From: Pseudomonadota bacterium
Lineage (GTDB): Bacteria; Myxococcota_A; UBA796; SXON01
DNA: 64,000 bases
NCBI GenBank assembly: GCA_030685065.1
Contig: JAUXQH010000133.1
Location: 1 to 64,000 of the forward strand
Direction of reading: 5' to 3'
Below, piece after piece: positions 8,590 to 16,191 of the stretch; position 1 is the stretch's first letter, and every line of letters starts with the position of its first letter. Under the pieces are notes generated by a model. The model did not search any database. It was not told where the DNA came from and saw only the letters and a list, made by a program, of their open reading frames with translations. Made by a program: the position numbers and the translations under genes.

Positions 8590-9580
8590 CTCCCCTTCCT
8601 CGACAGACTCCGCCGGCGCGCAGAACCGGGGCGAGCGCCTGATCGTCATCGCCAACCCGAAGGCGGGGGGGGGGCGCGCGGGCGCGAACCGCGACCTGAT
8701 CGAGCGCGCGGCGGCCCGCGCATTCGCCCAGGTCGAGGTCCGGTGGACCGAGGGGCCGGGCCACGCGTCCGAGCTGGCGCGGGACGCCGCAGCGGACGCG
8801 GACATCGTGGCCGCGCTGGGTGGTGACGGCACCTGCAGCGAGGTCGTCAACGGGCTGGTCCCCGGTGGAGTGGCCGTAAAGCCCAAGGTGGTGTTCGGGG
8901 TGATTCCGTTCGGCACCGGCGGCGATCTCGTCCGGAGCCTGGAGCTCCCGCGCAAGGTCGATCGCGCCTACTGGATGCTCGGCACCGGGATGACGCTTCC
9001 ACTCGACATCGGGCTCTTCACCTGGGACGACGGCGCGAAGCGCGTCTTCGTCAATGTCGCCGGCATCGGTGCCAATGCGGATGTCTGCCGGCGGGCCAAC
9101 GCCTCGAGCAAGCGGTTCGGCGGGACGGTCACGTTCCTCAGCGCCGTGGTCGGCGCGCTCGCGGGGTTCGAGGCTCGGCGCGTGTCGTGGTCCTGGGACG
9201 GGCCGGACGGCCCGGGCGAGGCCGAGCTCGACACGTTCGCCGCGTTCTGTGCGAATGGGCACTACTGTGGCGCTGGCATGTGGGTCGGAAAGGGCGGCTC
9301 GATGGCGGACGGCGTTTTCGAGCTGACCATCATTCCGCCCTTCGGGCTGATGAAGGCGCTGAGCCTCCTGCCCCACGTCTACAACGGGAAGCTCGCTGAT
9401 CGGCCCGAGGTTCGCCGGATCCGCGTCACCTCGGTGCGCGTGGGTTCGGAGATGCCCCTCGAAGGGGACGGCGAGAGCCTCGGGTCCGGCCCGGTTCGCA
9501 TCACGTCCGTCCCGCGCGCCCTGCAGATGCGCGGCGGTTGGCTGAACCCGCCCCGGGGTGGGGCCTCCTCGGCCCGCTGA
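8582..9580 (+). CDS. YegS/DagK family lipid kinase
   Basis: A 332-aa diacylglycerol-kinase-catalytic-domain protein, which phosphorylates diacylglycerol or a related lipid with ATP. The motifs are LIVIANPKAGGG (near residue 20), VAALGGDGTCSEVVNGL (GGDGT nucleotide site) and VIPFGTGGDLVRSL. The C-terminal beta-sandwich includes GDGE near the end. The ATG at 8582 overlaps the Fe-S gene stop by eight bases. Known context: in Mycobacterium tuberculosis an AGPS-like flavoprotein (Rv2251) sits next to a diacylglycerol kinase (Rv2252), so the flavoprotein/lipid-kinase linkage recurs in a distant lineage. I infer a shared role in glycerolipid or ether-lipid metabolism. Confidence 0.9.
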   Translation: MSDSPSSTDSAGAQNRGERLIVIANPKAGGGRAGANRDLIERAAARAFAQVEVRWTEGPGHASELARDAAADADIVAALGGDGTCSEVVNGLVPGGVAVKPKVVFGVIPFGTGGDLVRSLELPRKVDRAYWMLGTGMTLPLDIGLFTWDDGAKRVFVNVAGIGANADVCRRANASSKRFGGTVTFLSAVVGALAGFEARRVSWSWDGPDGPGEAELDTFAAFCANGHYCGAGMWVGKGGSMADGVFELTIIPPFGLMKALSLLPHVYNGKLADRPEVRRIRVTSVRVGSEMPLEGDGESLGSGPVRITSVPRALQMRGGWLNPPRGGASSAR

Positions 9581-9986
9581 CGCCGGAGGAGCCGCTGTCC
9601 GCTTCGCTCCGCGCCGACCGCGGGGCATCCGGGCGGATGCCGACGGGTGATCAGCGCTTCCTCGGCTTCATCGCCCAGGATGGGCTCTAGAACGCCGATG
9701 TCCGCGTAGTTGCAGCCTCAGGGCGAGCGCAGCGACGAGACGTCGCGTGCGGTCCTGGAGAATCTGGGAATTTTGGGTTTATCTGAAAAGTGAAAAAACG
9801 GGGCTTTGGTCGTTGGCGAATTTAGGGTCTTCCGGCTATTTGTTGTGGGCCGGGAAGGGAAGTCCTCTCTGACCTTTCCGGGACCACGGGCGGGGGTGCC
9901 CACTGGCCTGAAGCAGAAGCTGAAGAGTGCCGATCTTCGAGATTCTTAACAATTACAAGTTCTCACCCCCGAGAAAGGAGTCCTCC
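9581..9986. other. Long intergenic region with AT-richer core before the HU gene
   Basis: About 400 bases with no supported gene. Just past the lipid-kinase stop is a GC-rich imperfect palindrome around 9564-9592 without a T tract. From about 9760 to 9845 the composition falls sharply in GC. In that core two related 13-mers, GAATTTTGGGTTT (9768-9780) and GAATTTAGGGTCT (9818-9830), are spaced exactly 50 bases apart. A weak promoter-like pair is TTGGCG (9813-9818) and TATTTG (9837-9842), spacer 18. A strong Shine-Dalgarno AAAGGAG at 9974-9980 belongs to the HU gene. Confidence 0.55.
9813..9842 (+). promoter_or_regulatory. Possible promoter of the HU gene
   Basis: TTGGCG and TATTTG are separated by 18 bases in the AT-richer stretch about 145 bases before the HU start codon. 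Both boxes match the sigma-70 consensus only partly, so this is a weak candidate. Confidence 0.25.
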
Positions 9987-10262
9987 GTGAACAAGGCAGA
10001 CCTTACCGAGCAGCTCTCCGTCAAGGCAGGCATCCCCAAGATCCGCGCCGCCCTGTACGTGAACATCATCATGGACACCGTCCAGGACGCCCTCACCAAG
10101 GGCGAGAAGGTGACCATCTCCGACTTCGGCACCTTCACGGTGTCCCAGCGCCGTCAGTTCAAGGGCCACAATCCCAAGAACGGCGCCGAGATCCAGGTCC
10201 CGTCGCGTCGCATCCCGGTGTTCCGCGCGGGCAAGGGCCTCAAGGAAGCGCTGAACAACTAA
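9987..10262 (+). CDS. HU/IHF family DNA-binding protein
   Basis: A 91-aa nucleoid protein of the HU family, which bends and compacts DNA as a dimer. It begins VNKADLTEQLSVKAGI, has the hinge KVTISDFGTFTVSQR, the DNA-binding arm with GHNPKNG and IPVFRAGKGLKEAL at the C-terminus, all typical. Length matches the family (about 90). The GTG at 9987 is chosen because AAAGGAG (9974-9980) lies six bases before it; an upstream in-frame extension to 9927 has no family support. The strong ribosome site suggests high expression. It is a single-gene unit ending in an intrinsic terminator. Confidence 0.95.
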   Translation: MNKADLTEQLSVKAGIPKIRAALYVNIIMDTVQDALTKGEKVTISDFGTFTVSQRRQFKGHNPKNGAEIQVPSRRIPVFRAGKGLKEALNN

Positions 10263-10274
10263 GGCGTCTCTGCG

Positions 10275-10319
10275 TGGCCCCCGCTTCGGTTGTACCGGGG
10301 CGGGGGCCATCGCGTTTTT
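10275..10319 (+). terminator. Intrinsic terminator after the HU gene
   Basis: Ten-base stem TGGCCCCCGC (10275-10284) / GCGGGGGCCA (10300-10309), with further pairing possible in the loop, followed by TCGCGTTTTTC. Confidence 0.9.
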
Positions 10320-10384
10320 CGCCGTGTTTGCCCTGCCCGGTAGCCTGCGTCACGCCTCCTGGTGCGCGGCGTTGGTGAAGGGTT

Positions 10385-10440
10385 GACGGAGCGAACTCCG
10401 TCGGTTCAGTTTGCGTCCAGTTTTGCCGGACCCGGTCCGG
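10385..10440 (+). promoter_or_regulatory. Paired small hairpins in the ribA leader
   Basis: Two perfect palindromes precede ribA: GACGGAG-CGAA-CTCCGTC (10385-10402) and CCGGACC-C-GGTCCGG (10426-10440). They do not match the FMN riboswitch. They could be operators or mRNA structures; no function can be assigned. Confidence 0.35.
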
Positions 10441-10524
10441 AGCGGCACTTCTCGTGGCCGTCGGCGCCAAGGCGCTGAGAAGGGCAATACCCACGGGGCT
10501 GCTTCCGGCAGTCCAGGAGGCGCA

Positions 10525-11157
10525 ATGGATCGCGCGGCTCGTCACACACCCTGGATGGCTTCACTCGCGACTCCGGTCGTGCACTTCGCTGCCGAGGCGC
10601 GGCTTCCGAGCCGCTACGGCGACTTCCGCGTGCTCGCGTTCGAGTGCGCGACGGACGGGAACGACTACGGGGTGATGGCGAGAGGTGAGCTCGACGGCGC
10701 AGAGGACGTTCCGGTGCGCCTCCACTCCGAGTGCTTCACCGGCGACGTGATGGGGAGCTGGAAGTGCGATTGCCGCGACCAGCTCGAGGCGGCGCTGACC
10801 TACGTGGGCGCCGCCGAGCGGGGGGCGGTCCTCTACCTCCCCCAGGAGGGTCGAGGCATCGGCCTGGCCAACAAGATCCGCGCGTATGCCCTTCAGGACG
10901 CGGGGATGGACACCGTCGAGGCAAACCTCGCGCTCGGCTTTCCGGACGACCTGCGGCAGTACGACATCGCCGCCGAGGTCATCCGCCAGATGGGGATCCG
11001 CTCGGTGCGCCTGCTGACCAACAATCCGGCCAAGCTGGCCGGGCTGCGCCGTGCCGGGATCCCGGTGACCGGGCACATCCCGCTCCGCACCGAGGCAAAC
11101 GCGCACAACCTCGACTACCTTGCCACGAAGCGCGAGAAGAGCGGCCACCTGCTCTAA
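10525..11157 (+). CDS. ribA: GTP cyclohydrolase II
   Basis: First step of riboflavin synthesis: GTP is opened to 2,5-diamino-6-ribosylamino-pyrimidinone phosphate, formate and pyrophosphate. The 210-aa protein has the zinc-binding SECFTGDVMGSWKCDC pattern (three Cys), the GTP-site motif YLPQEGRGIGLANKIRAY, and LLTNNPAKLAGL, all diagnostic. It is a stand-alone RibA, not fused to RibB. The ATG at 10525 is supported by AGGAGG at 10515-10520, four bases upstream; the in-frame extension upstream has no homology. A start at the internal Met (MASLATP) would remove ten residues. Preceded by two small palindromes. Confidence 0.95.
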   Translation: MDRAARHTPWMASLATPVVHFAAEARLPSRYGDFRVLAFECATDGNDYGVMARGELDGAEDVPVRLHSECFTGDVMGSWKCDCRDQLEAALTYVGAAERGAVLYLPQEGRGIGLANKIRAYALQDAGMDTVEANLALGFPDDLRQYDIAAEVIRQMGIRSVRLLTNNPAKLAGLRRAGIPVTGHIPLRTEANAHNLDYLATKREKSGHLL

Positions 11158-11211
11158 GAGGGTCGCCGGCTCCGGATCTCCGAGGGCGCCGTCGCCGATC
11201 TTGATGACTCG

Positions 11212-11241
11212 TTGACACCCGCGTGGACCCCCGGCTACCCT
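11212..11241 (+). promoter_or_regulatory. Candidate sigma-70 promoter of the MopE-repeat lipoprotein
   Basis: TTGACA (11212-11217, perfect -35 consensus) and TACCCT (11236-11241) are separated by 18 bases, about 65 bases upstream of the lipoprotein start. The -10 is only a partial match. Confidence 0.45.
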
Positions 11242-11307
11242 TCGCCCGTGCCGCTCGTCCGTTCGTAGCGGGCCTCATGTCGATCGCGACGCTGTCCCGG
11301 AGTCGGA

Positions 11308-13461
11308 ATGTCCAAGTCGGTGCTGCTTACCCTCGCCCTTCCGCTCGGGGTTTTGACCGGGTGCATCAGCAAGGCCCCGGACTACCTCGAGATCAGGTAC
11401 CCCGTGATGACGCTCGGCCAGGCCTCGATGGAGTTCGGCGTGGCGGAGTGGGGTGGCAGCGTCGAGCGCTCCATCCTCCTCGCCAACGAGGGCGACATGG
11501 TGATGGGCGTCGGTAGCGTCGGGATCGGGAACGGCCTCGACGTTTCGGCCTTCACGGTCACCTGGGACGCCGCGTTGATCGAGTGCGATGACGTTGTGGC
11601 GGAAGCCGGCGCCAAGGAGGTCGACGTGGACACGGGCGACGGTCCGGACACCGGCGCCGGCGCGGACGACAGCGGGGACGCGGGCGAAGAAGCCCTCGAG
11701 GGCGCGCTGTTCGTCCTCGCACCCGGCTGCCAGGTTCCGCTCGTCGTGACCTACACGCCCGCCACCCAAGGCGACGCCTACGACGCGCTGATCGTGGAGA
11801 GCGTCGGCACGCCCCTGACGAACGAGCAAGAGGACGAAGGGCAGGACCTGCCCGACTTCAGCGCGGATCCCGTCCACACGCGCCAGGTGGTCTACCTTCA
11901 CGGCGAATCTGAATTCGAGCAGGGCGCGCTGGTCGTCCAGCCCCGTTCCTACGACTTCGGCTTCGTGCACCCGGACGCTACGGACGAGGAGCCTCCCGCC
12001 CGCATCCGGATCGCGAACGTGGGCGACAGCCCCGTGACCATCCTCCGCGCGGAGCTCGCGCCCACGTGCGAAGAAGAAGGGTTCACGCTCGCGGCTCAGT
12101 TCGAAGCGGGCCGTGTGCTCGAGGGGCAGGACGCGACGCTCGCCGAGGTGACGTTCACGCCGCTGAACACCTCCTCCAGCTCCTGCCAGCTCTCCGTCTA
12201 CACGGACGATGTGGCCAACCCTCGGGTCGACGTGACCCTCATCGGCAACGCCGGGGACGATCCGGAGAACGCACCTCCCACCGCGTACGTCCGCTCGCCC
12301 GAAAACGGCTACCGCTACTCCACGATCCGCCCGCTCACGCTCGAGCTCAACATCTTCGACGAGAACCAGCCCGCCACGTCGCTGGAGTGCAAGGTCAAGA
12401 GCCTGCTCGCGGAGGGCACGGTGGCGAGCTGCACGGCGGCGGACGAGTCCGGACATGTCTATGTCGTGATCCCGGCGGAGGACCTCGAGCCCGGCGTCGA
12501 CACGCTCCTCGTGACCGTGACCGACGGGAGCGATGTCAGCGCCTACGCGTCAATCTCGGTGGTCATCAACTCGGACTACCCGGCCGATGACGACGATGGA
12601 GACGGCTACGGCGTCGCGAGCGAGCCGGCCGACTGCGACGACTCCAACATCCTCAGCTACCCGAACGCAGCCGAGGTGTTCGACGGGCAGGACAACGACT
12701 GCGACGGCGTCTCGGACGAGGGCACCGACGGCTTCGACGACGATGGGGACGGCGTCGCCGAGGTCGATGGGGACTGCAACGACTTCAGCATCGAGGTCTA
12801 CCCGGGCGCGCCGGAGCGCGGCGACGCGCTGGACAACGACTGTGACGGGACGGTCGACGAGGGCACCTCGTACTACGACGACGATGGCGACGGGTACTCC
12901 GAGGTCAACAACGACTGCAACGACCTGGACGCCACGATCAACCCCGGTGCCATCGAGACCTGCGACCGCGTCGACAACGATTGCGACAGCCTCATCGACA
13001 GCGCGGACGGCTGCGAGCCCACCGACTCCGACCCCGCGGTGGTCGGGGACACGATCCGCATGTCGCAGAGCGCCTGCCACGAGCTCGAGGTCGTGAAGAT
13101 GGACCTGTTGGTGTTCGACGCCGACCAGGACACGATCTCGTACGAGTGGAGCACGGACGACGACGGCGGTACGTTCGACAACATCTACGCGCAGGTGGTG
13201 CACTACACCGCGCCCGAGGTGACGGGCGACACCAGGAGCTCCAACCACACGTACAAGATCTACGCCCTCATCAACGACGACGACGGCAACCAGGACTGGG
13301 CCTTCGGCGAGCTGCTGGTGTGGGATGCGAAGGCGGAGATCTACGAGCCCTTCGCCCAGGCGCTCCCCGCTACCGGCTGCGCTTCGACCGGCGGCGGCCC
13401 TGCGGGGGCGCTCCTGGTGGCGGGCGCCGCGCTCGCCCTCGCCTTCCGGCGCCGGGAGTAG
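11308..13461 (+). CDS. Large surface lipoprotein: Ig-like domains, MopE-type repeats, C-terminal LPATGC anchor
   Basis: A 717-aa exported protein. The signal peptide ends in a lipobox VLTGC (Cys 19). Residues ~30-320 contain two choice-of-anchor-D/ASPM-SPD-2-like Ig repeats (MEFGVAEWGGSVERSILL, YDFGFVHPDATDEE). A linker domain (~330-420) precedes three Asp-rich MopE-type units (~425-570; DDDDGDGYGVASEP, DGQDNDCDGVSDEG, DALDNDCDGTVDEG), likely calcium-binding. The last 32 residues are LPATGC, a hydrophobic segment and RRRE, like a MYXO-CTERM tail that also satisfies LPxTG. So it could be anchored at both ends. Myxobacterial proteins with such repeats are usually cell-surface proteins; ligand unknown. 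The ATG follows GGAG by a few bases. Confidence 0.85.
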   Translation: MSKSVLLTLALPLGVLTGCISKAPDYLEIRYPVMTLGQASMEFGVAEWGGSVERSILLANEGDMVMGVGSVGIGNGLDVSAFTVTWDAALIECDDVVAEAGAKEVDVDTGDGPDTGAGADDSGDAGEEALEGALFVLAPGCQVPLVVTYTPATQGDAYDALIVESVGTPLTNEQEDEGQDLPDFSADPVHTRQVVYLHGESEFEQGALVVQPRSYDFGFVHPDATDEEPPARIRIANVGDSPVTILRAELAPTCEEEGFTLAAQFEAGRVLEGQDATLAEVTFTPLNTSSSSCQLSVYTDDVANPRVDVTLIGNAGDDPENAPPTAYVRSPENGYRYSTIRPLTLELNIFDENQPATSLECKVKSLLAEGTVASCTAADESGHVYVVIPAEDLEPGVDTLLVTVTDGSDVSAYASISVVINSDYPADDDDGDGYGVASEPADCDDSNILSYPNAAEVFDGQDNDCDGVSDEGTDGFDDDGDGVAEVDGDCNDFSIEVYPGAPERGDALDNDCDGTVDEGTSYYDDDGDGYSEVNNDCNDLDATINPGAIETCDRVDNDCDSLIDSADGCEPTDSDPAVVGDTIRMSQSACHELEVVKMDLLVFDADQDTISYEWSTDDDGGTFDNIYAQVVHYTAPEVTGDTRSSNHTYKIYALINDDDGNQDWAFGELLVWDAKAEIYEPFAQALPATGCASTGGGPAGALLVAGAALALAFRRRE

Positions 13462-13518
13462 CGGATGGCGGTGCCCCGCATCGGAGTCCCGGTGCGGCGT
13501 ACCTGCCGCGGGAGGAGC

Positions 13519-13536
13519 GGGGCGCGGACGCCCCAC
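13519..13536. repeat. Hairpin repeat GGGGCGCGGAYGCCCCAC, copy 1
   Basis: An 18-base hairpin sequence 58 bases after the MopE-repeat lipoprotein stop. A copy differing at one base lies at 60137-60154, upstream of the other MopE-repeat gene. It may help stop transcription, but no T tract follows. Confidence 0.5.
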
Positions 13537-13611
13537 TCGCGTCCGTGTTCCGCCTCTGACGCCGATCTCAGGCTCGGCACGCGCCATGCAGGGAACTCGG
13601 GCGGAGGCGCG

Positions 13612-14025
13612 ATGATGTCCCGCCGCGGCCAGAGCACGGTCGAGTTCGCGATCATGATCCCGGTCATCTTCGCGGCGCTGTTCCTCATCGTCGAGCTCGC
13701 GTTCTTCTTCGGGAGCACGCACTACGTGAACTACGCGGCCTTCACCGCCGCCCGCGCCCAGCAGGTGGGCGAGTCTGCGACCGACGCGACGGATCTGCTC
13801 CTCGACGGAAACGTGACCGCCGGGGCGAGCGTCAGCGCGAGCACCGGGGCCGGCTCGGTGAAGATCGCGATGCCCTGGGAGATGGACCTCCCGTTCACCT
13901 CGGGTTTTGGCGCCTTCGACTACGAGGTGACCGTCATCGCCGGGCCGGAGGAGGCCCGCTACGAGGGCACGACCGGCAACCGGAGCACCCGCTACGGGGA
14001 CAACCAGTGCGGAAGGGGCTGCTGA
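13612..14025 (+). CDS. TadE-family pseudopilin-like protein
   Basis: A 137-aa protein with the TadE N-terminus: a short basic lead (MSRRGQSTVEFA) with the conserved Glu, followed by one hydrophobic helix (IMIPVIFAALFLIVELAFFF). TadE-like proteins are minor pseudopilins of Flp/Tad pili, inserted through the inner membrane and processed by prepilin peptidase. GGAGG at 13603-13607 is four bases from ATG 13612 and seven from ATG 13615; either start fits. The C-terminal half is extracellular and not family-specific. The stop overlaps the next gene by one base (TGATG). No tad ATPase or secretin is in the window. Confidence 0.8.
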   Translation: MMSRRGQSTVEFAIMIPVIFAALFLIVELAFFFGSTHYVNYAAFTAARAQQVGESATDATDLLLDGNVTAGASVSASTGAGSVKIAMPWEMDLPFTSGFGAFDYEVTVIAGPEEARYEGTTGNRSTRYGDNQCGRGC

Positions 14026-15134
14026 TGCCCCTGCTGACTCCCACGCTTCGCAACGGACGCCGCGGCCAGGCTGCCGTGCTCATCGCCCTCTCGATCTTCG
14101 CGATGATGCTCCTCCTCGCGATGGCCACGAACGTGGGCGTCGTGGTCAACGACAAGATCCGGATGCAGACGACGGTCGACGCGGCGACCTACGCCGCCGC
14201 CTACTCGGAGGCGGCCTCGCTGAACGAGCTGGTCGAGCTGAACAAGGACATCGTGGACGCGGTGCACACCTGCCGGCAGACGCTGGAGCCCGCTCCTTGG
14301 CTCGAGACCACGCCGTGCGGCTGTGTCCCGCAGAGCCAGCTGGCCGAGCTCGCTGTACAAGCGTGCAAGCTCGCGATCGACGTGCAGATCGGCCGGTTCG
14401 TGGCCCGGGCGCCGTATGCCCGCACGGTCCGCCCCGCGATCCAGGCGGGCGAGGCGACGGCCGAGGCGAACTTCCGCGGCATCGACGTGAGCTTCTTCCA
14501 GGGGCTCCCCGGCTCGCCGACCTTTCCGGGGTCGCGAAACCTGTACGCGTCCTTCAACATGGGGAGCTCGGTGGTGATGCCGTCGGTGGCCGACATCCGC
14601 CAGGTGACCGACACCGCCGTGAACTACCTCGTCTTCGTCACCTGTCCGACGCCCTCCGGCGCCTGCGTTCCCGTGCCGCCTCAGCTCGGGCCGACCACCA
14701 ACCTGAAGACCTGGTTCTACAAAGAAAACCGGGACCCCGACGTGTGGGTGGCCGGTCGGGTGAGCGGTACGCCGGAGAAGCAATTCCTCGACACGGCGTA
14801 CCGCAGCGGCGGAGGCGACGGCGGCTTCTTCGGTGCTTCGTCGACCGGTGGGGACGACAAGATCTACGCCTACTCGGTCGCGAAGCCCTACGATGGCTCG
14901 ATCGGCCCGAGCGAGCTCAACGGCAACCAGAAGAACGGCAACATGGTGGGCCCCATGGGCGTGTACGCCTCCCGTGGCACGACCTACCCGGAGCTCTCGA
15001 TGTACGACGAGTACCGAGCGCGCCTCGCCGGCATCAACGAGAGCCTCGAGGGCGACGCCTCCCCGAGTGACCTCGTCCAGCTCGACGGCCTCCAGAACGG
15101 GAAGTTCTGGGAAATGGACAAGGTGAAGCACTGA
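14025..15134 (+). CDS. TadG-like membrane-anchored protein
   Basis: A 369-aa protein starting with the TadG-type segment GRRGQAAVLIALSIFAMMLLLAMATNVG split around a single membrane helix (residues ~12-40), then DAATYAAAYSEA, a pattern shared by TadG/Flp pilus-assembly proteins. The rest is a large periplasmic/extracellular domain with paired cysteines (CRQ, CGCV, CKL, CPTPSGAC) and Gly/Ser-rich stretches; I recognise no VWA domain. The ATG at 14025 overlaps the previous stop and has GGAAGGGG upstream; GTG 14007 is an alternative. The stop overlaps the next ATG. It is likely made with its two TadE-like neighbours. Confidence 0.75.
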   Translation: MPLLTPTLRNGRRGQAAVLIALSIFAMMLLLAMATNVGVVVNDKIRMQTTVDAATYAAAYSEAASLNELVELNKDIVDAVHTCRQTLEPAPWLETTPCGCVPQSQLAELAVQACKLAIDVQIGRFVARAPYARTVRPAIQAGEATAEANFRGIDVSFFQGLPGSPTFPGSRNLYASFNMGSSVVMPSVADIRQVTDTAVNYLVFVTCPTPSGACVPVPPQLGPTTNLKTWFYKENRDPDVWVAGRVSGTPEKQFLDTAYRSGGGDGGFFGASSTGGDDKIYAYSVAKPYDGSIGPSELNGNQKNGNMVGPMGVYASRGTTYPELSMYDEYRARLAGINESLEGDASPSDLVQLDGLQNGKFWEMDKVKH

Positions 15135-15493
15135 TGCGCACCCGACTCCCCATTGCCTCGCCGCGCCGCCGCCTCGGCCAGTCGGCCGTCGAGACCATGC
15201 TGCTCATGCCGCTGCTCGTGCTCGTGATGGTCGCGATGTACTACCTGTGGAGCATCGCCTGGGCCTCGCAGAACGCGCACATCCGCGCGCGCGAGTACGC
15301 CTTCCACGGCGACGCCTACCTGGGCGGCCACGGCAACAACGAGAGCGGCAGCGCGCCGTTCTCCGGCTCCAACTACGACCGCGCGGACAGCACGAGCTTC
15401 CGGTTCACCGGGCGTAGCCAGGACCAGTCCCTCCCCGGCGTGAGCGCGAGCGGCGAGTCGATCGACGTGACCGTCGTGATTACCAGCGATTAG
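15134..15493 (+). CDS. TadE-family pseudopilin-like protein (second)
   Basis: A 119-aa TadE-like protein: basic lead RRRLGQSAVETMLLMPLL with the conserved Glu and a hydrophobic helix through LVMVAMYYLW (~residues 20-42), then a polar Gly/Ser/Asn-rich exterior. Third member of the coupled trio. It starts on the last base of the previous stop (TGATG). Its TAG stop overlaps the TAA stop of the convergent rsmE, with no terminator visible between the two. Confidence 0.78.
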   Translation: MRTRLPIASPRRRLGQSAVETMLLMPLLVLVMVAMYYLWSIAWASQNAHIRAREYAFHGDAYLGGHGNNESGSAPFSGSNYDRADSTSFRFTGRSQDQSLPGVSASGESIDVTVVITSD

Positions 15494-16191
15494 GGTCCGT
15501 CCCAGAGCCGAGCCAGCGCCGCGCCCACCGCGCTCGGGGTGCGGAGCACGAAGGGGCCAAGGCCGAGCGGCGCGAACCCGGCGGCGAGCAGCGCCTCGAC
15601 CTCCTCCGGGGACCAGCCGCCCTCGGGGCCGATGGCGACGGCGGCCCCGGCGTCGCGCTGGTCCACGTCGCCCGGCATGGCCGGTGAAGGCCCGCCCGGC
15701 GCCCCGAGCCATCGTGTCGGCGGCAGCGAGGGGTCTCGCAGGGCCTCCGCGAGGACATGGGGGCCCTGCAACGCGGGGACATCGGTCCGGCCGCACTGGG
15801 TGACGGCGGTGCGGACGACGCGATCGAGGCGCTCCGCTCGCGGCTCGCCCGGGGGGCTGTGGCGGGCACGCACGAGCAGGAACCGCGTGGCGCCCCCCTC
15901 CGTGCCGAGGGTGAGGGCCTCTTCGAGGAGCGCCGGCTTCGGGAGCCCGAGGAGGACGATCCGCGCGGGGGGCGGCGGAGTGAGGAGGCGTTCGACCACG
16001 AGGAAGCAGGCGCAACCGGCTTCATCGGCACCCTCGAGCACGGCGATGGCCGCGGTGGCGTGGCCATCTACCAGGCGTACGCGTTCGCCCGGCCGCGCGC
16101 GGAGCACGTGGAGCAGGTGGTGGCTCTCGCGGGCGGCCGCGTGGCAGCGCTCGCCGGCTTCGGGCACGTTGGCGACGACGAGGCGCCTCAG
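15490..16191 (-). CDS. rsmE: 16S rRNA m3U1498 methyltransferase, apparent CTG start
   Basis: RsmE adds a methyl group to N3 of U1498 in 16S rRNA, using SAM. The 233-aa protein has the N-terminal PUA-like part (HHLLHVLRARPGERV) and the SPOUT domain with the knotted motifs LGTEGGATRFLLV, RLDRVVRTAVTQCGR and VAIGPEGGWSPEE, then PFVLRTPSAVGAAL at the end. No ATG/GTG/TTG gives the normal N-terminus. A CTG at 16191 does (CTG AGG CGC CTC gives MRRLVVANVP), shares CTGA with the prmA stop, and has GGAG seven bases before it. GTG 16167 would drop eight residues of the conserved strand. Confidence 0.88.
   Translation of the reverse strand: MRRLVVANVPEAGERCHAAARESHHLLHVLRARPGERVRLVDGHATAAIAVLEGADEAGCACFLVVERLLTPPPPARIVLLGLPKPALLEEALTLGTEGGATRFLLVRARHSPPGEPRAERLDRVVRTAVTQCGRTDVPALQGPHVLAEALRDPSLPPTRWLGAPGGPSPAMPGDVDQRDAGAAVAIGPEGGWSPEEVEALLAAGFAPLGLGPFVLRTPSAVGAALARLWDGP

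Noticed and set aside
9718..9903. A 61-codon minus-strand frame in the AT-rich island
   Set aside because: It has no ribosome site and no homology, and matches the composition of the promoter-like region.
10263..10524. FMN riboswitch ahead of ribA
   Set aside because: I looked for the conserved RFN-element blocks and did not see them; only short palindromes are present.
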